Source: Trichomonas vaginalis G3
Lineage: Eukaryota; Parabasalia; Trichomonadida; Trichomonadidae
NCBI RefSeq assembly: GCF_026262505.1
Contig: NC_067204.1
Location: forward strand, 15,416,165 to 15,480,164
Reading direction: 5' to 3'
Length of the DNA stretch: 64,000 nt
The notes under the pieces were generated by a model that saw only the letters and a program-made list of their open reading frames with translations, was not told the DNA's origin and made no database searches. Below, piece after piece: positions 29,783 through 42,600 of this stretch. Position numbers and translations under genes: made by a program. Positions within the stretch are counted from its first letter, which is position 1. Every line of letters begins with the position of its first letter.

Positions 29783-32017
29783 ATGACAGAAGAAGAGTTG
29801 GATGACTTCAAGGAAGAACAAACCACTCAGAATCTCGTCAAAAAGAAAAGAACTCGCTCTCATGCACCAAAACAGAAGCTATTACAATTAGAAGCAAATT
29901 ATTTTGATGGAGAAACAAGAGCTAGATCGAACAAATATAAATATTTTAAAGATTTGTACATATTAGAGAACTCAGACAATAGGCCTGCTATTGTTATGCC
30001 TGACGGACACATTTTTGTTGAAACTTTTTCACCATTTTACTCAAAAGTAGTAGATTTTATAATTGCGATAGCTGATCCATGTTCAAGACCTAAGTACGTT
30101 CAAGAATACCAAATAAATCCATATTCAATCTTTTCTGCCGTTTCAATTGGCTTAAAAGCTAAAGAAATCATAAGAATATTAGCAATCATCAGTAAAACAC
30201 CACTTACAGATGAATTTAAAGAGCATATTGAACTGTGTTGTCTATCTGTTGGAAAATTAAAATCAGTTTTACGAAATACTAAGTATTATATCGAGTCCAA
30301 CGAAATTAGAAGATTACTAGAACTTCTGGAGATACCATTTTTCGAGGAAAGACACGTCTATCCTGAACCAGACGAAAAAACTTATAAACATACGAAGTTT
30401 TTGAAGGTTGGCAAAGAAGAATTAGAGACAATTATATCAGGTATAGGTGAATCATCATATCATGGCAATGTTGCTCGCTTAACTGAAGGAATTGATGATC
30501 TTTTGGACACTCCTTTGGAAAAACAGACGATTTTACGTTTTCAGATCAAAACGGAGTCAGTCAGAGAGATCAGACAATACGCCGTTGATCACAATCTTTT
30601 CATTTCAGATGAATATGATTTTATGAACGACAAAACAATCGACAACCTCGGTATTCAACTGAAGAATACAACAAGAATCAGGCCATACCAAGAAAAGGCA
30701 CTAACTAAAATGTTTTCCGGTGGAAGATCAATTTCTGGAATCATTGTTTTGCCTTGCGGTGCTGGAAAGACGTTAGTTGGCATTGCTGCCCTGGCGACAA
30801 TTAATAAACCAACAGTAATTGTCTGTAATAATCGTTTAACTGTCAAACAATGGTATAATCAGATTTTACAGTACGCTACGATGGACATGAAGAAGATATT
30901 CCTATTCAGTGACACAGAGAAACAGGCGTTACCTCAGACAGGACCTTGTATTGTCATTTCTACGTATTCTATGTTATCAAATCCAAACAAAAGGTCTGAT
31001 AAATCTCAGCAAATCATCGACCAAATAAAGTCTCGTGACTGGGGACTCTTAATTCTCGATGAAGTCCAAGATTCGGCTGCAAATACGTTCAGAAATGTGA
31101 CAGACATTGCTAAAGCGCACACAAGACTTGGTCTAACAGCAACACTGATCAGAGAAGATGACAAAATTTCGGATCTCCGTTATTTGGTCGGACCAAAGTT
31201 ATATGAAGCGAATTGGCTCGAGCTTAGCGAACAAGGATACCTTGCACGCGTTAAGTGTTTCGAAGTCACCGTACCCATGACAGCTTCTTTCTATAAGTAC
31301 TACTTACTTTCCGACCATTTCAGACAGAGAATTCTTTGTTCATCGAATCCGAACAAAATTCGAACAGTTGCAGGCATCATAAAGTTTCATGAAAGGCGTG
31401 GCGACAAAGTTCTTGTCTTCTGCGATATCATACACATATTGATTCACCTTGCAGGACTTCTGCATTGTCCGGAAATCCACGGAGAAACTCCGGAAAACGT
31501 CAGAAGTTCAATATTCCATGAATTCAAAAATGGATCAAAAGTCAACACACTTATATTGAGTTCTGTTGGTGACAAAGCCATTGATTTACCAAGTGCTTCT
31601 GTTGTTGTTCAAGTGTGTTCTAATTATGGTGCGAGAATGCAGGAAAGCCAGAGATTGGGAAGAGTTTTGAGGCCAAAGAGTGGAAACAGAGAAGAATTCA
31701 ACGCTTTCTTTTATTCCTGTATCAGCGACATGACTACTGATTTGAAGTACTCTGCAAGAAGACAGCAGTTCTTAGTTGACCAAGGATATGTGTATGAGCC
31801 AGTGAGTGACGCAAGAGAGAGATGGCCGTGGCCAGAAGACTTACTTTCTGACGAGAAAAGTGAAGAAGAATGGCTCAGAAAAATGCTGAAGGTCGAGAAA
31901 ATTCAGTCAGAGGAAACTGAGTACGAGAGCTACAGCAGTGACGAATACGAAGAATCACAGAGTGATTACATCGATACAATCGGAAAGTCTGCTCCTCATT
32001 TCTCATTACTTAACTAA
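29783..32017 (+). CDS. TFIIH DNA helicase XPB/ERCC3 (Rad25)
   Basis: 744 residues from the ATG at 29783; the open frame upstream begins with TTG. The N-terminal XPB domain (FSPFYSKVVDFIIAIADPCSRP, split by a conserved Pro) is followed by an SF2 helicase. Walker A is LPCGAGKT near residue 324, motif II LDEVQ near 425, motif III GLTATL, the RED motif LIREDDK, and motif VI QRLGRVLRPK. XPB opens promoters and repair bubbles as part of TFIIH. The usual DEVH box of XPB reads DEVQ here, an uncommon change of the last residue. The acidic Ser/Tyr-rich tail (SEETEYESYSSDEYEES) is lineage-specific. Otherwise full length compared with human XPB minus its N-terminal extension. Confidence 0.95.
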   Translation: MTEEELDDFKEEQTTQNLVKKKRTRSHAPKQKLLQLEANYFDGETRARSNKYKYFKDLYILENSDNRPAIVMPDGHIFVETFSPFYSKVVDFIIAIADPCSRPKYVQEYQINPYSIFSAVSIGLKAKEIIRILAIISKTPLTDEFKEHIELCCLSVGKLKSVLRNTKYYIESNEIRRLLELLEIPFFEERHVYPEPDEKTYKHTKFLKVGKEELETIISGIGESSYHGNVARLTEGIDDLLDTPLEKQTILRFQIKTESVREIRQYAVDHNLFISDEYDFMNDKTIDNLGIQLKNTTRIRPYQEKALTKMFSGGRSISGIIVLPCGAGKTLVGIAALATINKPTVIVCNNRLTVKQWYNQILQYATMDMKKIFLFSDTEKQALPQTGPCIVISTYSMLSNPNKRSDKSQQIIDQIKSRDWGLLILDEVQDSAANTFRNVTDIAKAHTRLGLTATLIREDDKISDLRYLVGPKLYEANWLELSEQGYLARVKCFEVTVPMTASFYKYYLLSDHFRQRILCSSNPNKIRTVAGIIKFHERRGDKVLVFCDIIHILIHLAGLLHCPEIHGETPENVRSSIFHEFKNGSKVNTLILSSVGDKAIDLPSASVVVQVCSNYGARMQESQRLGRVLRPKSGNREEFNAFFYSCISDMTTDLKYSARRQQFLVDQGYVYEPVSDARERWPWPEDLLSDEKSEEEWLRKMLKVEKIQSEETEYESYSSDEYEESQSDYIDTIGKSAPHFSLLN

Positions 32018-32520
32018 TTTGTATATTTTGTATTTTTGTTGTTTTATATATTAAATTTTAGTCATAATATTTAACTTATTATCATGAGATTATTATTATT
32101 TTTTCCCACTCGACATGAGAGCATTATCAATTTCATTGTCTTCAAAGTTCTGAAAATAACAATTGTTAGGGGCATTTATCACAAAAATGTTTAATGGACG
32201 CATCAATTGGTGAGTGAATTTACAAGAATATAGGGGAAATATTTTGCAATACACTCAAACAGAAAAATTAAATTATGTTTTCAAGAGTATTACTGGACGA
32301 GCAATTTAAATAAGCTATATAGTTCAGACAGATTTCAAATAATTTCTTACATCATAAAAAATTTTTGAATAATTTTTGTTATGTTAGTGAAGCCCTATTA
32401 GTAGGAGATTGCTGTTAAATTATGAGTAGAGGCAATCCTTTTTTAAAAAATTATAAAATATTTGATGTGAAAAAATTTGAAATTTTTTAGGTAAATCGGA
32501 GTCCTTTTTTAAAAGGGTGT
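32018..32520. other. Intergenic between convergent genes
   Basis: AT-rich; no element recognised. Confidence 0.5.
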
Positions 32521-35500
32521 TTAAGCGAAAACTGTCTTGAGGTCGTTGACGAGAGAAGCAGTGAGTGGCTGAGCCTTTGTTAAGACCTTGATATCAACCT
32601 TCTGAGCGCCAAACTTGACGTGGATCAAAATCTTGAATGGAGTAGATACCAACAACCCCATGAAGATCTCTTCCTGACCGATTCTCTGAACAGTTTTTAC
32701 TCCGACGACAGTGTTCATCAATCTTGAGATGTCGTCGAGTGTCATTCCCTCAGACTTTGGAAGAGTGTAGACAATCTCACTTCCGCCAGACTTCCAAGCA
32801 GCGCCGAATTCAGCTGTTGTTGCCTGTTGTGGAGCGATGAAAGACAACAAGTTTGCTGGCAAGTTGACGTTCAACTTCTTTCCGAAGTATTCGATATTTG
32901 CTGTGAACTTGAACTGTGGGAATCCCTTCATTGTCTTGGGGAATGAGTAGATTCCGAGCATTGTTACAGCGTTCTGTGGAGGGATGCAGTTGATAGTCTC
33001 TGGCTGCGAAACAATCTCCTTGTTGAGGACATCTGGACCTTCAATACTCAACTTGAAATCTCCAATTGGTGTCGATGTAGCGTTCATTACTGCGACCAAA
33101 ATCTTTCCTTGGTTTGCACATGCGATGACTTTAATATAATCATCGCCATAAACAGGTTGTGGAGAGATTCCTGATGCAGAGAATTCAGCAATCTTCTGTG
33201 GAGGAGGTGTCTGTAATTCAGCAGTTGCCTTCTCGATGTTTTGGATTTGTTCTGGTGTCAATTGAACATTGACAACTGGAGCAGAAACAGGAGCAGCAGC
33301 AGCGGCAGGAGCTTGTTTGTTTATTGGCTTCTTAGCGATTGGCTTTGCACCTTTGAAGATGGAAGCTGCGAGTTTGTCTTTCTTCTCTTGCTCTGCGTTT
33401 TGGTTCTTCTTTCCTGCAACAGCCAACTTAGCGAACATTGACTGTTTCTTCTGGTGATAAGTGTCCATTGGTTCTTCGTAGTTCTGTGTGTATGTTGGTG
33501 CTTGTTGTTGTGGTTGTTCTGGTGCTTGTTCGACCAATCCTTCGTTACCCCAAACAGCGGCAACACCTGATACATTCAATGTTGTTGTGTCTTCTTCAAC
33601 TTGTGTTGAAACTGGTCCTGAATTGACACCATCAGCGGAATAAACATTTCCTGGTGTGTTATGTGGATATTGAGTGTAAATAAGTGTTGGTTTGTTTGTA
33701 ACAATGATATCTGTGTCTCTGTCATCAATAGGAATGTATTGACGGCCACCATTTGCAATTGCTTCGTTGACAAAGTCATTGAGGAATGATAACTGTGGAT
33801 CTTCTTCTTCATTCATTGATAAAACGATGTTCAATGATTCTCTGAAATTCAACAATTGCAATGCTTCGTAACAGATGTTCTGAACAATGATGGATCTAGA
33901 TTGTTTGTAGTTCTCAAATACATCTAACACTTCTTGTGGAACTTCTTCAATCTTTGGTAACAACTTGAGAATAGCGTTCAAAACCCATTCTCTTGGATTG
34001 TCATATCCATCAGCCAAATCGCATAATAGCAAAATAATGAAGGATAAATCATATTCATCGGATAATTCGGCGTAATTTCCAATGACATGGGAAATGACTG
34101 TTACAAAGACATCGGATAACCTGCGAGCAGACTGTGCGACATCCAAGTAAAGATTGACAATGGATCTCCTCATTTCTTCATCGCATTCTTCATCAATGAT
34201 CTTCATGACTTGGAATGCAACTTCTGGACGGACTAAGTCACCACCAATGGCAAATAATTGCTCCATGGTCTTGGCAAACCAGATTGGTGATGGTGAGAAC
34301 TTGGAGGCAATGTCTGTAATGCGATCAGAAAGATCACGTCTGATTATCTCGTTCTTTGTACGCTGGAAGAACTTCAACATGTTGATGACAATGATCTGGG
34401 CATTGTCTTCGGAGGCCATGTTGTGGAGAAGGTTTAATGTGATCAATCTGATACTTGGATCTGGATGTTCAAGGCAATCAATGATTGTAGACTGGAATTC
34501 TGATGCGAAATCAGGTATTGTAGTTAAGAGTGATAAGCCGATATATTTGTAGTTCTGTTCTCTTGCGGACATGAATAATGAAATGGCGCCTTTGAGTTGT
34601 GGGATCTCTGTAATGTCGAGAGCGATGGCTGTCTTGATAGCTTCGTAGAGGAGGGCCGCTGAGGCTGGTGTCTCGAGTGTAACTGAAGAAATTGTTTGGG
34701 CCAAGATCGGCTCGATTTGATCTTGGATTCCTGGTGTATCTAAGGCGATTCTTCTGATGAGTCTGAGGATGTTGATCAAGACGAATGGAGCGCTAACGTT
34801 CTGGAATGAGTACTCGATCTTTGTATTGTTTGTCTGAATCATTTGAGCAGCGCGTGTGATATCAGGAAGAAGCTCGCAGATCTGGCGGATGTTGAGGTGG
34901 TGTTTGAGGAGTGTTGTGAATGTTACAATGACGGAGTTGACGATTGAAAGATCTGGGTCAGAAAGAAGACGGCAGAGCTCTGGGAATAAATCAACAACTG
35001 TAGAAGCATCCTTCTCGATGAAGGAATGAACACACATGATGGCCTTTTGGCGGATGATTGGAACAGAGTGGTTGAGGCACTGTCCAACAAAACCGATGAC
35101 TGGTTGGATGAGTTCTGGTGTAACAAGCTGTGCAATGGCAGTTAAGGCAAGAGCCATTGATGTTGGATGATTGGATGACAAATCACGCTGAGTAGAGTTG
35201 ACAATAAGAACGATAAGATCGGACTTCGAATCGAAAAGAGCTGAGCATGCTAAGTAGCCGAGTGCTTTTGTCATCATCTGAACGTCTTGTGTCAAGTTAA
35301 CTGCATGAATTTGGCCGAAGTTTGTGTTGTAGCCAAGAAGGGTAAGATGAACTAAAGAAATGACATTTTCGTAGAGATCTGAAATGTTGATCTTCTTCTT
35401 GTCTAAATTCTTCTTAACTTCTTGCATCCACTGAGAAACGATTTTTTCTTCAGCTTCACGGCTCTTGCACTCACCAATGGCAATGCATGTATCATGGAAG

Positions 35501-35541
35501 TGCTTTGATAACTTAATCTTTTGAACGCCTTGAGTGAACAT
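32521..35541 (-). CDS. Adaptor-protein complex large subunit, most like AP-4 epsilon
   Basis: 1006 residues from the ATG at 35541. Residues 1 to about 560 are the adaptin trunk of HEAT-like helices, with the block GYNTNFGQIHAVNLTQD and ALGYLACSALFDSKSDLIVL. The GxIHAV wording and DLIVLIVNSTQRDL are closest to AP-4 epsilon; AP-1 gamma and AP-2 alpha differ more. A Pro/Gln-rich hinge (about 650-760) leads to a C-terminal ear with a beta-sandwich (VIACANQGKILVAVMN) and a platform. Such subunits select cargo for vesicle coats at the trans-Golgi or plasma membrane. Codon use is moderately biased to C-ending codons, suggesting good expression. That it is an alpha/gamma/epsilon-class adaptin is firm; which complex is inferred. 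Confidence 0.85.
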   Translation of the reverse strand: MFTQGVQKIKLSKHFHDTCIAIGECKSREAEEKIVSQWMQEVKKNLDKKKINISDLYENVISLVHLTLLGYNTNFGQIHAVNLTQDVQMMTKALGYLACSALFDSKSDLIVLIVNSTQRDLSSNHPTSMALALTAIAQLVTPELIQPVIGFVGQCLNHSVPIIRQKAIMCVHSFIEKDASTVVDLFPELCRLLSDPDLSIVNSVIVTFTTLLKHHLNIRQICELLPDITRAAQMIQTNNTKIEYSFQNVSAPFVLINILRLIRRIALDTPGIQDQIEPILAQTISSVTLETPASAALLYEAIKTAIALDITEIPQLKGAISLFMSAREQNYKYIGLSLLTTIPDFASEFQSTIIDCLEHPDPSIRLITLNLLHNMASEDNAQIIVINMLKFFQRTKNEIIRRDLSDRITDIASKFSPSPIWFAKTMEQLFAIGGDLVRPEVAFQVMKIIDEECDEEMRRSIVNLYLDVAQSARRLSDVFVTVISHVIGNYAELSDEYDLSFIILLLCDLADGYDNPREWVLNAILKLLPKIEEVPQEVLDVFENYKQSRSIIVQNICYEALQLLNFRESLNIVLSMNEEEDPQLSFLNDFVNEAIANGGRQYIPIDDRDTDIIVTNKPTLIYTQYPHNTPGNVYSADGVNSGPVSTQVEEDTTTLNVSGVAAVWGNEGLVEQAPEQPQQQAPTYTQNYEEPMDTYHQKKQSMFAKLAVAGKKNQNAEQEKKDKLAASIFKGAKPIAKKPINKQAPAAAAAPVSAPVVNVQLTPEQIQNIEKATAELQTPPPQKIAEFSASGISPQPVYGDDYIKVIACANQGKILVAVMNATSTPIGDFKLSIEGPDVLNKEIVSQPETINCIPPQNAVTMLGIYSFPKTMKGFPQFKFTANIEYFGKKLNVNLPANLLSFIAPQQATTAEFGAAWKSGGSEIVYTLPKSEGMTLDDISRLMNTVVGVKTVQRIGQEEIFMGLLVSTPFKILIHVKFGAQKVDIKVLTKAQPLTASLVNDLKTVFA

Positions 35542-36629
35542 TAAAAAAAATTAATGGTGTCAATTTTTTCAAGGGGGATACAAAAAAATTAATGAGCACG
35601 CGACTTGATATTTAATAGTATTTTCATTTGATAAAAACCTGTTCTAATTTTCCCATTTCTCCATTACAAAACCGAAAGTAAGTCTACCCTATAAGTCCTG
35701 GGTTGTCAATTTTTTGGGGGCCTATGGAGAAATTTACTTTATCAATAGCGCACCATAGATTCGAATCCAGAGCCTATAATTCTAGAAGTAGATGAAGGTA
35801 CCCTAGAATAACTATGTGGTGTAGTTTTTATTGCTATTTAAGATATCACATAAAATATATTAATCAAATAATAAAAATTTCAATAAAATTAAATAATTGT
35901 TATTTTTATATAGAGTAGATATTATTTCTATATTTAGATCGAAAAAATAAATAATTCTGAAGTACTAGTAATATTCATCCATGATGATTTATTTTTCAAT
36001 ATTATACAATAAGAAATATATTTATAAGTTTTTTTTGAAAAATGTTTAAAATTGAGAGATCAAAATTTCGATTTGTGAAAAGAAATCATAAATCAAATAT
36101 GTCCTAATTTTTGTTTTTATTAGGGTATACATGTTTTATACTCGAAGTACGGTATGTTGTTGTTTTTTTATTCAATATTTAAAAACTTGCATACAGGTCG
36201 TAAGGTGTTGGAATATCGTACACAGAGGTTACGCACATGTCTAGGGCAACTATTTGTTATGAATGAGTGTATTTTAAAAGATTTGAAATATCATAAGATT
36301 GATCCAAAATGGCATTATAATAAATGTTTTGATCCAATGTTAATTATATTTTAAATAAAGAAATGCAAAATTAATGACTTTTGAAAATTGAGAGAGAGAA
36401 CAAAAAATAGAGTTTTTAAAAAACTAAATGTTGAAATAGTTTGAGATATCAATAAAATTAACAGTGAAAAATATTAATCAGAATAAATACAAAAATTGGG
36501 TATCTTATTGAAAAAATATGTGAAAAAGAGTGAAGATCAACCGAAATTTTATATTAATATAAAGGATATAAAAGAAATGTGAACGTAAATAAATATAAAT
36601 TAAAAGATATAATTAAAATTTTTAATAAA
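35542..36629. other. Intergenic, AT-rich, before the satellite
   Basis: No supported gene. A decayed tRNA-like stretch on the minus strand near 35745-35828 was considered (see rejected items). The plus-strand open frame at 36154-36354 has no family features. Confidence 0.5.
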
Positions 36630-39600
36630 GTTGAATCAAAGACAACAATTGATAGACAATTGTTGTCTTTGTGTACAACATTCACTTGAATTATAAACAA
36701 TAACAAGTGTTTGTTGTTCACTGAGCAACTTTGAGAAGAATCATTTGTGATTCTTGTCAAAGTTGAATCAAAGACAACAATTGATAGACAATTGTTGTCT
36801 TTGTGTACAACATTCACTTGAATTATAAACAATAACAAGTGTTTGTTGTTCACTGAGCAACTTTGAGAAGAATCATTTGTGATTCTTGTCAAAGTTGAAT
36901 CAAAGACAACAATTGATAGACAATTGTTGTCTTTGTGTACAACATTCACTTGAATTATAAACAATAACAAGTGTTTGTTGTTCACTGAGCAACTTTGAGA
37001 AGAATCATTTGTGATTCTTGTCAAAGTTGAATCAAAGACAACAATTGATAGACAATTGTTGTCTTTGTGTACAACATTCACTTGAATTATAAACAATAAC
37101 AAGTGTTTGTTGTTCACTGAGCAACTTTGAGAAGAATCATTTGTGATTCTTGTCAAAGTTGAATCAAAGACAACAATTGATAGACAATTGTTGTCTTTGT
37201 GTACAACATTCACTTGAATTATAAACAATAACAAGTGTTTGTTGTTCACTGAGCAACTTTGAGAAGAATCATTTGTGATTCTTGTCAAAGTTGAATCAAA
37301 GACAACAATTGATAGACAATTGTTGTCTTTGTGTACAACATTCACTTGAATTATAAACAATAACAAGTGTTTGTTGTTCACTGAGCAACTTTGAGAAGAA
37401 TCATTTGTGATTCTTGTCAAAGTTGAATCAAAGACAACAATTGATAGACAATTGTTGTCTTTGTGTACAACATTCACTTGAATTATAAACAATAACAAGT
37501 GTTTGTTGTTCACTGAGCAACTTTGAGAAGAATCATTTGTGATTCTTGTCAAAGTTGAATCAAAGACAACAATTGATAGACAATTGTTGTCTTTGTGTAC
37601 AACATTCACTTGAATTATAAACAATAACAAGTGTTTGTTGTTCACTGAGCAACTTTGAGAAGAATCATTTGTGATTCTTGTCAAAGTTGAATCAAAGACA
37701 ACAATTGATAGACAATTGTTGTCTTTGTGTACAACATTCACTTGAATTATAAACAATAACAAGTGTTTGTTGTTCACTGAGCAACTTTGAGAAGAATCAT
37801 TTGTGATTCTTGTCAAAGTTGAATCAAAGACAACAATTGATAGACAATTGTTGTCTTTGTGTACAACATTCACTTGAATTATAAACAATAACAAGTGTTT
37901 GTTGTTCACTGAGCAACTTTGAGAAGAATCATTTGTGATTCTTGTCAAAGTTGAATCAAAGACAACAATTGATAGACAATTGTTGTCTTTGTGTACAACA
38001 TTCACTTGAATTATAAACAATAACAAGTGTTTGTTGTTCACTGAGCAACTTTGAGAAGAATCATTTGTGATTCTTGTCAAAGTTGAATCAAAGACAACAA
38101 TTGATAGACAATTGTTGTCTTTGTGTACAACATTCACTTGAATTATAAACAATAACAAGTGTTTGTTGTTCACTGAGCAACTTTGAGAAGAATCATTTGT
38201 GATTCTTGTCAAAGTTGAATCAAAGACAACAATTGATAGACAATTGTTGTCTTTGTGTACAACATTCACTTGAATTATAAACAATAACAAGTGTTTGTTG
38301 TTCACTGAGCAACTTTGAGAAGAATCATTTGTGATTCTTGTCAAAGTTGAATCAAAGACAACAATTGATAGACAATTGTTGTCTTTGTGTACAACATTCA
38401 CTTGAATTATAAACAATAACAAGTGTTTGTTGTTCACTGAGCAACTTTGAGAAGAATCATTTGTGATTCTTGTCAAAGTTGAATCAAAGACAACAATTGA
38501 TAGACAATTGTTGTCTTTGTGTACAACATTCACTTGAATTATAAACAATAACAAGTGTTTGTTGTTCACTGAGCAACTTTGAGAAGAATCATTTGTGATT
38601 CTTGTCAAAGTTGAATCAAAGACAACAATTGATAGACAATTGTTGTCTTTGTGTACAACATTCACTTGAATTATAAACAATAACAAGTGTTTGTTGTTCA
38701 CTGAGCAACTTTGAGAAGAATCATTTGTGATTCTTGTCAAAGTTGAATCAAAGACAACAATTGATAGACAATTGTTGTCTTTGTGTACAACATTCACTTG
38801 AATTATAAACAATAACAAGTGTTTGTTGTTCACTGAGCAACTTTGAGAAGAATCATTTGTGATTCTTGTCAAAGTTGAATCAAAGACAACAATTGATAGA
38901 CAATTGTTGTCTTTGTGTACAACATTCACTTGAATTATAAACAATAACAAGTGTTTGTTGTTCACTGAGCAACTTTGAGAAGAATCATTTGTGATTCTTG
39001 TCAAAGTTGAATCAAAGACAACAATTGATAGACAATTGTTGTCTTTGTGTACAACATTCACTTGAATTATAAACAATAACAAGTGTTTGTTGTTCACTGA
39101 GCAACTTTGAGAAGAATCATTTGTGATTCTTGTCAAAGTTGAATCAAAGACAACAATTGATAGACAATTGTTGTCTTTGTGTACAACATTCACTTGAATT
39201 ATAAACAATAACAAGTGTTTGTTGTTCACTGAGCAACTTTGAGAAGAATCATTTGTGATTCTTGTCAAAGTTGAATCAAAGACAACAATTGATAGACAAT
39301 TGTTGTCTTTGTGTACAACATTCACTTGAATTATAAACAATAACAAGTGTTTGTTGTTCACTGAGCAACTTTGAGAAGAATCATTTGTGATTCTTGTCAA
39401 AGTTGAATCAAAGACAACAATTGATAGACAATTGTTGTCTTTGTGTACAACATTCACTTGAATTATAAACAATAACAAGTGTTTGTTGTTCACTGAGCAA
39501 CTTTGAGAAGAATCATTTGTGATTCTTGTCAAAGTTGAATCAAAGACAACAATTGATAGACAATTGTTGTCTTTGTGTACAACATTCACTTGAATTATAA

Positions 39601-42600
39601 ACAATAACAAGTGTTTGTTGTTCACTGAGCAACTTTGAGAAGAATCATTTGTGATTCTTGTCAAAGTTGAATCAAAGACAACAATTGATAGACAATTGTT
39701 GTCTTTGTGTACAACATTCACTTGAATTATAAACAATAACAAGTGTTTGTTGTTCACTGAGCAACTTTGAGAAGAATCATTTGTGATTCTTGTCAAAGTT
39801 GAATCAAAGACAACAATTGATAGACAATTGTTGTCTTTGTGTACAACATTCACTTGAATTATAAACAATAACAAGTGTTTGTTGTTCACTGAGCAACTTT
39901 GAGAAGAATCATTTGTGATTCTTGTCAAAGTTGAATCAAAGACAACAATTGATAGACAATTGTTGTCTTTGTGTACAACATTCACTTGAATTATAAACAA
40001 TAACAAGTGTTTGTTGTTCACTGAGCAACTTTGAGAAGAATCATTTGTGATTCTTGTCAAAGTTGAATCAAAGACAACAATTGATAGACAATTGTTGTCT
40101 TTGTGTACAACATTCACTTGAATTATAAACAATAACAAGTGTTTGTTGTTCACTGAGCAACTTTGAGAAGAATCATTTGTGATTCTTGTCAAAGTTGAAT
40201 CAAAGACAACAATTGATAGACAATTGTTGTCTTTGTGTACAACATTCACTTGAATTATAAACAATAACAAGTGTTTGTTGTTCACTGAGCAACTTTGAGA
40301 AGAATCATTTGTGATTCTTGTCAAAGTTGAATCAAAGACAACAATTGATAGACAATTGTTGTCTTTGTGTACAACATTCACTTGAATTATAAACAATAAC
40401 AAGTGTTTGTTGTTCACTGAGCAACTTTGAGAAGAATCATTTGTGATTCTTGTCAAAGTTGAATCAAAGACAACAATTGATAGACAATTGTTGTCTTTGT
40501 GTACAACATTCACTTGAATTATAAACAATAACAAGTGTTTGTTGTTCACTGAGCAACTTTGAGAAGAATCATTTGTGATTCTTGTCAAAGTTGAATCAAA
40601 GACAACAATTGATAGACAATTGTTGTCTTTGTGTACAACATTCACTTGAATTATAAACAATAACAAGTGTTTGTTGTTCACTGAGCAACTTTGAGAAGAA
40701 TCATTTGTGATTCTTGTCAAAGTTGAATCAAAGACAACAATTGATAGACAATTGTTGTCTTTGTGTACAACATTCACTTGAATTATAAACAATAACAAGT
40801 GTTTGTTGTTCACTGAGCAACTTTGAGAAGAATCATTTGTGATTCTTGTCAAAGTTGAATCAAAGACAACAATTGATAGACAATTGTTGTCTTTGTGTAC
40901 AACATTCACTTGAATTATAAACAATAACAAGTGTTTGTTGTTCACTGAGCAACTTTGAGAAGAATCATTTGTGATTCTTGTCAAAGTTGAATCAAAGACA
41001 ACAATTGATAGACAATTGTTGTCTTTGTGTACAACATTCACTTGAATTATAAACAATAACAAGTGTTTGTTGTTCACTGAGCAACTTTGAGAAGAATCAT
41101 TTGTGATTCTTGTCAAAGTTGAATCAAAGACAACAATTGATAGACAATTGTTGTCTTTGTGTACAACATTCACTTGAATTATAAACAATAACAAGTGTTT
41201 GTTGTTCACTGAGCAACTTTGAGAAGAATCATTTGTGATTCTTGTCAAAGTTGAATCAAAGACAACAATTGATAGACAATTGTTGTCTTTGTGTACAACA
41301 TTCACTTGAATTATAAACAATAACAAGTGTTTGTTGTTCACTGAGCAACTTTGAGAAGAATCATTTGTGATTCTTGTCAAAGTTGAATCAAAGACAACAA
41401 TTGATAGACAATTGTTGTCTTTGTGTACAACATTCACTTGAATTATAAACAATAACAAGTGTTTGTTGTTCACTGAGCAACTTTGAGAAGAATCATTTGT
41501 GATTCTTGTCAAAGTTGAATCAAAGACAACAATTGATAGACAATTGTTGTCTTTGTGTACAACATTCACTTGAATTATAAACAATAACAAGTGTTTGTTG
41601 TTCACTGAGCAACTTTGAGAAGAATCATTTGTGATTCTTGTCAAAGTTGAATCAAAGACAACAATTGATAGACAATTGTTGTCTTTGTGTACAACATTCA
41701 CTTGAATTATAAACAATAACAAGTGTTTGTTGTTCACTGAGCAACTTTGAGAAGAATCATTTGTGATTCTTGTCAAAGTTGAATCAAAGACAACAATTGA
41801 TAGACAATTGTTGTCTTTGTGTACAACATTCACTTGAATTATAAACAATAACAAGTGTTTGTTGTTCACTGAGCAACTTTGAGAAGAATCATTTGTGATT
41901 CTTGTCAAAGTTGAATCAAAGACAACAATTGATAGACAATTGTTGTCTTTGTGTACAACATTCACTTGAATTATAAACAATAACAAGTGTTTGTTGTTCA
42001 CTGAGCAACTTTGAGAAGAATCATTTGTGATTCTTGTCAAAGTTGAATCAAAGACAACAATTGATAGACAATTGTTGTCTTTGTGTACAACATTCACTTG
42101 AATTATAAACAATAACAAGTGTTTGTTGTTCACTGAGCAACTTTGAGAAGAATCATTTGTGATTCTTGTCAAAGTTGAATCAAAGACAACAATTGATAGA
42201 CAATTGTTGTCTTTGTGTACAACATTCACTTGAATTATAAACAATAACAAGTGTTTGTTGTTCACTGAGCAACTTTGAGAAGAATCATTTGTGATTCTTG
42301 TCAAAGTTGAATCAAAGACAACAATTGATAGACAATTGTTGTCTTTGTGTACAACATTCACTTGAATTATAAACAATAACAAGTGTTTGTTGTTCACTGA
42401 GCAACTTTGAGAAGAATCATTTGTGATTCTTGTCAAAGTTGAATCAAAGACAACAATTGATAGACAATTGTTGTCTTTGTGTACAACATTCACTTGAATT
42501 ATAAACAATAACAAGTGTTTGTTGTTCACTGAGCAACTTTGAGAAGAATCATTTGTGATTCTTGTCAAAGTTGAATCAAAGACAACAATTGATAGACAAT

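Noticed and set aside
35745-35828. A tRNA-Arg(UCU) gene on the minus strand
   Set aside because: Words such as acttcta, ttcgaatc and tggtgcg occur in the right order, but the T stem and D stem do not pair and the acceptor needs a gap. At best a decayed copy.
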